From assembly GCA_028287455.1 (NCBI GenBank), contig JAQBPP010000040.1:1-10559 (forward strand): a DNA stretch of 10,559 bases, written 5' to 3'. Each line of letters starts with the position of its first letter. Within the stretch, counting starts at the first letter, position 1. Below are positions 6,743 through 10,559 of this stretch, piece by piece. The position numbers and the translations under genes were made by a program. The notes beneath the pieces were generated by a model. It had not been told where the DNA came from, made no database searches, and saw only the letters and a program-made list of their open reading frames with translations. The stretch is from Bacilli bacterium. GTDB lineage: Bacteria > Bacillota > Bacilli > Tumebacillales > JAQBPP01.

Positions 6743-6807
6743 GCCTGCTGTTCCATTTGGTATTAAATATGGTAGTCTGTTGGAGGAAGACAAAGGAGGA
6801 GACAGGA

Positions 6808-8448
6808 TTGGCAGAATTGCGAGTTGTGGAACAACCGGCGATCTATGCACCGCCGTTAGTACAAAACTTATTACGGGACTTTCCCTTGGTAGATCAATTT
6901 TATGAATACGACCCTACTCAGGCAGCGAGCTACGTACAGCGTGCGCAGTATTTGGAGCAGCACTGGTCTGGGGAACGCTCAACGCTTGTCGAAGAATTAG
7001 TCAGATATAACCGTACGATTGGAGCAGATGAATCAGCAATAGCCGGCGCGGAAGCACTGGTGGACCCTCGTGCTGTCGTTCTGATTACAGGACAGCAGGC
7101 TGGGGTTGCCACAGGTCCGCTTTATACGATACATAAAGCGATTACCGTGATCGTCAAAGCCCGTCTGGAATCGCAGCGTCAGGGGCGGCCTGTGATTCCG
7201 GTCTTCTGGGTGGCCGCAGAAGACCATGACTGGCAAGAAGTGCAATCGATTTCTGTCCTGACCAAAGAGGGCGGTGTTGCAAAAGTTAGTCTGCCATTTG
7301 CTCCAACAGTCAAAAGTTCGGTCGGTCAGGTAGCAGTGCCGGAAGAGATCGTACAGGCATTCCTCTCTGAAGTGCGTGAACATATGCAAGAGACAGAATT
7401 TAAGGAAGATCTCCTAAAGAGTCTTTGGAACGCTTGGCAGCGCACATCGAACATGGCCGATTGGTACGCGGCGTTTCTGGCGCAAATCTTCCAAGGCACC
7501 GGATTGGTGTTTGTCAATCCGACCTCAAGGGTAATGCGCTCTTTGGTCAGCGAGCGTTTTGTAGAACTTATCCTGGATAATGCACGCTTCCGCAAAGCGG
7601 TGGAAACCGGTACCGAAAAATTAAAAGAAGCCGGGTACCCGGTTCAAGTAGAGCTCATGCAGAACAGTGCGCTTCTGTTTCTGGAATATCAAGGCGCGCG
7701 AGTTGCGCTTGAAGCGGATCAGGCCGGCGCATTTACGCTGCGGGGTGAAGGCGTGGTGCTGACGAAACAGGAATTGGTGGAGATTGCGCGCAGAGAGCCG
7801 ACCCGGCTGTCGCCCAATGTACTGATTCGTCCTTTGATCCAGGATACGATTTTTCCGACACTTGGCTATGTGGGAGGGCCCGCAGAGATTTCCTATCATG
7901 CGATGATCAAAGATGTTTTCGAAGCGGCAGAAGAGCAAATGTCGATTCTGATCCCCAGAATTCATTTGACGTTGGTTGAAAAGGCCCAAGACCGCATCTT
8001 GCAGAAATATCACTTTAAGCCGCGCGACTTTTTGGCGCGGAGTCCAAAACCGGTGGACCAGGTGCTCAAAAGCGCCGATCAGATTGGCGTCGACGACCAA
8101 TTTGACAAACTGCGCCAGGAGTTCGATGAAAAAATCGAGCACTTGACGAAACTGCTGGAGGAGATTGACCCAGGTGTGACCCCTTTCGGAAAAGAAGCTG
8201 TTTCAGGTGTCAATCACCGCTTGGAACAATTTCATAGCAAAGCGAAACAACTATTTCGCAAACGTCACGATACCATTATTAAACAATTTGAACGGGTTGA
8301 ATCAGCGCTTGCTCCGCACGGCGATTTGCAGGAAAGGGAACTGAATGTGTTATCGTTTCTGGTGAAATACGGCCCGAACCTGGTGCGGGATTTAATGCAA
8401 GTGATCCCTGAGCAGGCGTTTGGCAAAATGCTTGATATCTACTTGTAA
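6808..8448 (+). CDS. bshC: Bacillithiol biosynthesis cysteine-adding enzyme BshC
   Basis: A 546-residue protein, near the ~540 of B. subtilis BshC (YllA). BshC joins cysteine to glucosaminyl-malate, the last step in making bacillithiol, the main low-molecular-weight thiol of many Firmicutes. Family landmarks are GQQAG (95-99), GPLYTIHK (103-110) and VFWVAAEDHD (132-141) in the Rossmann-like core. RPLIQDTIFPTLGYVGGP.EISY follows, then a long C-terminal coiled coil (roughly residues 430-520). The frame is open upstream to 6709, but AAAGGAGG before the TTG at 6808 (8-base spacing) sets a TTG start and matches the family N-terminus. It lies just upstream of mraZ as in Bacillus but is separated from it by a terminator, so it is its own transcript. 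Confidence 0.96.
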   Translation: MAELRVVEQPAIYAPPLVQNLLRDFPLVDQFYEYDPTQAASYVQRAQYLEQHWSGERSTLVEELVRYNRTIGADESAIAGAEALVDPRAVVLITGQQAGVATGPLYTIHKAITVIVKARLESQRQGRPVIPVFWVAAEDHDWQEVQSISVLTKEGGVAKVSLPFAPTVKSSVGQVAVPEEIVQAFLSEVREHMQETEFKEDLLKSLWNAWQRTSNMADWYAAFLAQIFQGTGLVFVNPTSRVMRSLVSERFVELILDNARFRKAVETGTEKLKEAGYPVQVELMQNSALLFLEYQGARVALEADQAGAFTLRGEGVVLTKQELVEIARREPTRLSPNVLIRPLIQDTIFPTLGYVGGPAEISYHAMIKDVFEAAEEQMSILIPRIHLTLVEKAQDRILQKYHFKPRDFLARSPKPVDQVLKSADQIGVDDQFDKLRQEFDEKIEHLTKLLEEIDPGVTPFGKEAVSGVNHRLEQFHSKAKQLFRKRHDTIIKQFERVESALAPHGDLQERELNVLSFLVKYGPNLVRDLMQVIPEQAFGKMLDIYL

Positions 8449-8479
8449 CCATCCAAAAATCTTTTTAAAAAAAAAACGA

Positions 8480-8516
8480 AAAAATTCCTGTCCTTCGTGG
8501 CAGGAATTTTTATTTT
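8480..8516 (+). terminator. Intrinsic terminator between bshC and mraZ
   Basis: AAAAATTCCTG (8480-8490) pairs exactly with CAGGAATTTTT (8501-8511), an 11-bp stem with a 10-base apical region, followed by ATTTT. Oligo-A upstream (A10 at 8467-8476) makes the structure partly bidirectional. It separates bshC from the dcw operon. Confidence 0.85.
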
Positions 8517-8534
8517 GGAGCCGAATTAGTGTTC

Positions 8535-8561
8535 AAGTGGTGAAAAGTGGTAGATTGTGGG
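8535..8561 (+). promoter_or_regulatory. MraZ operator: three GTGG repeats with 10-bp period
   Basis: AAGTGGT (8535-8541), AAGTGGT (8545-8551) and TTGTGGG (8555-8561) repeat with exactly 10-base spacing just before the mraZ ATG at 8571. The last copy merges into the GGGGA ribosome site. MraZ is known to bind clustered short G-rich direct repeats with one-helical-turn spacing upstream of its own gene (TGGGN repeats in E. coli; AAAGTG-type in mollicutes). Sequence, period and position all fit. A weaker fourth copy (GTG at 8529) is 8 bases upstream of the array. The -35/-10 elements are not clear. Confidence 0.8.
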
Positions 8562-8570
8562 GAATAGACA

Positions 8571-9002
8571 ATGTTTATGGGTGAGTTCCAACACAATATC
8601 GATGATAAAGGCCGCCTAATCATTCCTGCGAAATTTCGGGAAAGTTTGGGAGAGGACTTCGTTGTCACGCGAGGACTTGACCAGTGCCTATTCGTATATC
8701 CACAGTCGGAATGGGAAATCTTAGAAGGAAAACTCAAAACATTGCCACTCACCCGAGCAGATGCACGCGCATTTTCCAGGTTTTTCTTCTCAGGCGCCAC
8801 CGAAGGAGAATTTGATAAACAAGGCAGGGTGACCCTGCCAACCCACTTAAGAGATTATGCGGGCTTGCAGAAAGATTGTGTCGTCATTGGCGTCTCCAAT
8901 CGGGTGGAAATCTGGAGCAAGGAAGCTTGGGGAGATTACAGCTTGGATGCTGCGGATTCGTTTGCAGCGATCGCTGAAAAGCTGGTGGATTTGGATCTCT
9001 AG
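8571..9002 (+). CDS. mraZ: Transcriptional regulator MraZ
   Basis: 143 residues, the standard length. Two SpoVT-AbrB-like DNA-binding halves each carry the signature loop: DDKGRLIIPAKFR (11-23) and DKQGRVTLPTHLR (82-94). The MFMGEF start is typical. MraZ forms ring oligomers that bind repeats upstream of mraZ and repress the division/cell-wall operon. The ATG at 8571 is preceded by GGGGA (8559-8563, 7-base spacing), which lies inside the third operator repeat, so MraZ binding and the ribosome site share sequence. First gene of the dcw operon here; the next gene starts 30 bases after its stop. Confidence 0.97.
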   Translation: MFMGEFQHNIDDKGRLIIPAKFRESLGEDFVVTRGLDQCLFVYPQSEWEILEGKLKTLPLTRADARAFSRFFFSGATEGEFDKQGRVTLPTHLRDYAGLQKDCVVIGVSNRVEIWSKEAWGDYSLDAADSFAAIAEKLVDLDL

Positions 9003-9032
9003 AAGCAGGCCTTGGCAGGAGATGACTTCAGA

Positions 9033-9974
9033 ATGGATCAGGACTTTCATCATGTTTCTGTTTTGGCTGATGAAGCGGTTGAATGCTTGGCTGTAAAACC
9101 AGGTGGAACCTATGTGGACTGCACGCTTGGAGGAGCAGGCCATAGCAGCCGAATCCTTGCGCAGTCGCAGCCAAATGGTCGGTTGCTTGCAATCGATCAG
9201 GATCCGCTCGCGATTGCCGGTGCGCAGAAATTGCTTGAACAGTATGAAGGTCGGTTCGAATTAGTTCGTTCCAATTTTGAGCAGCTGCGTGAGGTGCTGC
9301 AAGAACGAAACATCACGCACGTAGACGGTATCCTGTTCGATTTAGGTGTCTCATCTCCTCAACTGGATACGCCTGAACGAGGATTTAGTTATCAACATAA
9401 CAGTAGATTGGATATGCGAATGGATCCGAACGCGGATCTAAGCGCATATGACGTGGTCAATGAGTGGTCTGAAGCTGAACTTGCTCGGATTTTTTGGGAA
9501 TATGGCGAAGAGAAGTGGAGCAAGCGCATTGCTCAGTTCATTGTCCAGGCCAGGAACAGGAAAAGGATCGAAACGACGTTCGACTTGGTAGAGATTATCA
9601 AAGCCGCGATTCCAGCAGGAGCACGCCGCGCAGGACCTCATCCGGCCAAACGTACGTTTCAGGCGATTCGCATCGCCGTCAACGACGAACTTGGAGTGTT
9701 CGAAAGGGCGCTGGCTGCTGCAATTCGTCTTTTGTCTGCAGGCGGTCGACTTGCTGTGATTACCTTCCATTCACTGGAAGATCGCATTGCGAAACAAACT
9801 TTGGCAGAAGCTGCGAAAGGCTGTATTTGCCCGCCGGAGCTGCCCATCTGCACTTGCGGCCTGGAGCCGTTAATTCGATTGGTGCACCGTAAACCTATTT
9901 TGCCAAGCAGTACAGAATTGGAAAACAATCCACGCGCGCGTTCGGCCAAGCTGCGTGTTGCTGAGAAACTATAA
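9033..9974 (+). CDS. rsmH: 16S rRNA (cytosine(1402)-N(4))-methyltransferase RsmH
   Basis: A 313-residue SAM-dependent methyltransferase (formerly MraW) that methylates N4 of C1402 in the ribosomal P site. It shows HHVSVLADEAVECL at the N-terminus, SAM motif DCTLGGAGHS (29-38), AIDQDP, FDLGVSSPQLD (102-112), RGFSYQ..LDMRMD, and VITFHSLEDR. The bacillar CxCPPELPxCxCG element precedes the C-terminal NPRARSAKLRV. The ATG at 9033 is preferred: it gives the family N-terminus and length (311 in B. subtilis), with AGGAG at 9017-9021 11 bases upstream. A TTG at 9012 is in frame but has a poorer ribosome site. Second gene of the operon after mraZ. Confidence 0.97.
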   Translation: MDQDFHHVSVLADEAVECLAVKPGGTYVDCTLGGAGHSSRILAQSQPNGRLLAIDQDPLAIAGAQKLLEQYEGRFELVRSNFEQLREVLQERNITHVDGILFDLGVSSPQLDTPERGFSYQHNSRLDMRMDPNADLSAYDVVNEWSEAELARIFWEYGEEKWSKRIAQFIVQARNRKRIETTFDLVEIIKAAIPAGARRAGPHPAKRTFQAIRIAVNDELGVFERALAAAIRLLSAGGRLAVITFHSLEDRIAKQTLAEAAKGCICPPELPICTCGLEPLIRLVHRKPILPSSTELENNPRARSAKLRVAEKL

Positions 9975-9978
9975 ACGA

Positions 9979-9996
9979 CGAATGAATACTCATTCG
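9979..9996. promoter_or_regulatory. FadR-box-like palindrome between rsmH and ftsL
   Basis: CGAATGA (9979-9985), ATAC, TCATTCG (9990-9996) is a perfect 7-bp dyad with a 4-base centre. It equals the B. subtilis FadR (YsiA, TetR family) operator consensus as I recall it, TGAATGAMTANTCATTCA, except for the outermost T/A pair, which is C/G here. It lies 4 bases after the rsmH stop and just before the ftsL ribosome site. As RNA it could equally be a 7-bp hairpin. Confidence 0.4.
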
Positions 9997-10009
9997 CGAG
10001 AGGAGTTTT

Positions 10010-10018
10010 ATGATTTAA
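10010..10018 (+). other. Two-codon mini-ORF (ATG ATT TAA) directly abutting the ftsL start
   Basis: GAGAGGAG (9998-10005) is followed after 4 bases by ATG ATT TAA, and the next three bases are the ATG of ftsL in the same frame. The ribosome site is 13 bases from the ftsL ATG, longer than usual. This could give termination-reinitiation, or be a remnant of an older start codon broken by a stop. Confidence 0.45.
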
Positions 10019-10393
10019 ATGGCTTCTTTATCACCGCGCCCCCTAGAAGTAGGACATCAGTCCAGACCAATTCCTGCACCCTCACAGCAAAGACAAACTG
10101 GTCAGCAGGCTGCTGCTGCCATTTCCAGTGCTGAGAAAGCCAGATGGCTGTTCACGATCTTGGCTTGTTCACTGATTGCGTTGTTCATTGTTTCCAGTTC
10201 AACCGGCATTGCTCAATTGAATCTGGTAGTTGCCAAACAAAAGATCGACTTGCATACTCTCACTGTGATGAATCAGAGCATGCAGGATCAAGTCGCCAAA
10301 CTGCAATCACCGGGAACTATCCTGAAAATGGCCCAAGATCGCTTGCATATGATTCCTGTGGCTGGGCAATCGGGCACTACAACAACTCCGTAA
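10019..10393 (+). CDS. ftsL: Cell division protein FtsL
   Basis: A 124-residue bitopic membrane protein with a disordered Pro/Gln/Ala-rich cytosolic N-terminus (1-38), a positive/charged edge (EKAR), and one transmembrane helix at about 43-62. A short extracellular coiled coil (about 66-96) and the SPGTILKMAQDRLHMI segment typical of FtsL/DivIC proteins follow. FtsL joins DivIB and DivIC at the septum and activates the septal transpeptidase. Sequence conservation in this family is low; architecture and position between rsmH and a transpeptidase gene carry the call. The ATG at 10019 is the only reasonable start because an in-frame TAA immediately precedes it. The next gene starts 86 bases after the stop. 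Confidence 0.9.
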   Translation: MASLSPRPLEVGHQSRPIPAPSQQRQTGQQAAAAISSAEKARWLFTILACSLIALFIVSSSTGIAQLNLVVAKQKIDLHTLTVMNQSMQDQVAKLQSPGTILKMAQDRLHMIPVAGQSGTTTTP

Positions 10394-10479
10394 TAGCAAA
10401 AACCTGCAAACGTTTGTCCTAGTCCTTCTTTTCCCTGCATATGGTTGTCTTAGAAACAAGGGAAACGGGGGGGACAATC

Positions 10480-10559
10480 TTGCAGGTCACCGCATCTTTG
10501 ATCAGAAAACGGCTGTTTGGCATTTTACTTGTTTTATCTGTCGTATTCTTGCTGCTTAT
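10480..10559 (+). CDS. Penicillin-binding transpeptidase (PbpB/FtsI or SpoVD), N-terminal fragment
   Basis: Only 26 codons are visible before the window ends. A TTG start 6 bases after a GGGGGGG tract gives MQVTASLIRKRLFGILLVLSV-type sequence: a short basic cytosolic stub (IRKRLF) followed by the start of a hydrophobic membrane anchor. This is the usual beginning of class B penicillin-binding proteins of the division (PbpB) or spore-cortex (SpoVD) type, and the gene after ftsL in Bacillales is of this kind. The VT..IRKRLF pattern recalls SpoVD, but the PASTA domains and catalytic SxxK needed to decide are outside the window. Confidence 0.7.
   Translation, partial: MQVTASLIRKRLFGILLVLSVVFLLL

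Noticed and set aside
6709..6807. Upstream extension of the bshC reading frame
   Set aside because: The family N-terminus and a strong AAAGGAGG site place the start at the TTG at 6808; the extension lies in the divergent control region.
7631..7642. 12-bp palindrome CCGGGTACCCGG and a second GGTACC 25 bases upstream in bshC
   Set aside because: Palindromes of this length are expected a few times in 10 kb, and both sites are explained by ordinary codons.
7621..8142. 173-codon minus-strand open frame opposite bshC
   Set aside because: It is antisense to an intact bshC and shows no recognisable domain or ribosome site.
1248..9737. CTGCAG appears about 11 times, more than expected for a 6-mer
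   Set aside because: Most copies are Leu-Gln (CTG CAG) or xxT GCA G codon contexts, so codon use explains them.
10407..10416. Palindrome CAAACGTTTG after ftsL, and the distant TTTCCCT/AGGGAAA pair (10430-10465)
   Set aside because: They are short, with a long loop or no U-tract, and not distinguishable from chance.
10438..10445. CATATGGT before the transpeptidase start, resembling a sigma-E/K -10
   Set aside because: The matching -35 element is absent at 14-15 bases upstream, so it cannot be called a sporulation promoter.
1..10559. Search for insertion sequences, CRISPR repeats, tRNA/rRNA genes, prophage or toxin-antitoxin genes
   Set aside because: None seen; the window is housekeeping and small accessory genes with intact operon structure.

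Overview
The window looks like a chromosomal stretch of an endospore-forming member of the Bacillales (Bacillota), perhaps an Alicyclobacillaceae-like lineage. The reasons are the C-terminal part of an RsfA/YlbO-type sporulation regulator, a bacillithiol synthase (bshC), and the Bacillus-type order bshC-mraZ-rsmH-ftsL-transpeptidase at the start of the division/cell-wall (dcw) cluster. Strong GGAGG ribosome sites, several TTG starts and U-tailed intrinsic terminators fit the same group. I cannot name the genus from sequence alone. All genes are on the + strand except one SDR oxidoreductase gene.

Layout. (1) 1-456: 3' end of an rsfA-like gene and its terminator. (2) 497-1725: an alpha/beta-hydrolase-fold protein without the usual catalytic histidine, a very acidic unknown protein, and a terminator. 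(3) 1771-2947: a HAD-type phosphatase gene overlapping a YaiI/YqxD (DUF188) gene. (4) 2949-4898: typA/bipA with its own promoter and terminator. (5) 4903-5889: a pyridoxamine-phosphate-oxidase-like flavoprotein and an unrecognised 150-residue protein. (6) 5902-6660, minus strand: a FabG/YmfI-type SDR, convergent with the previous gene and divergent from bshC. (7) 6808-8517: bshC and its terminator. (8) 8535-10559: the dcw operon start, with a three-repeat MraZ-type operator, mraZ, rsmH, ftsL and the first 26 codons of a penicillin-binding transpeptidase.

How the genes fit together. bshC makes the low-molecular-weight thiol bacillithiol. MraZ is expected to repress its own operon through the repeats upstream of it. 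RsmH methylates 16S rRNA. FtsL and the transpeptidase act at the division septum or in spore peptidoglycan. TypA is a ribosome-associated GTPase. The remaining genes are accessory enzymes or unknowns with no evident shared pathway.

I see no mobile element, CRISPR array, tRNA/rRNA gene or obvious new multi-gene system. The most interesting signals are regulatory or compositional: a FadR-box-like palindrome and a two-codon mini-ORF just before ftsL, the 10-bp-periodic MraZ operator, four copies of the octamer GCGATCGC, and a dyad over the typA promoter. No gap between genes exceeds about 150 bases.
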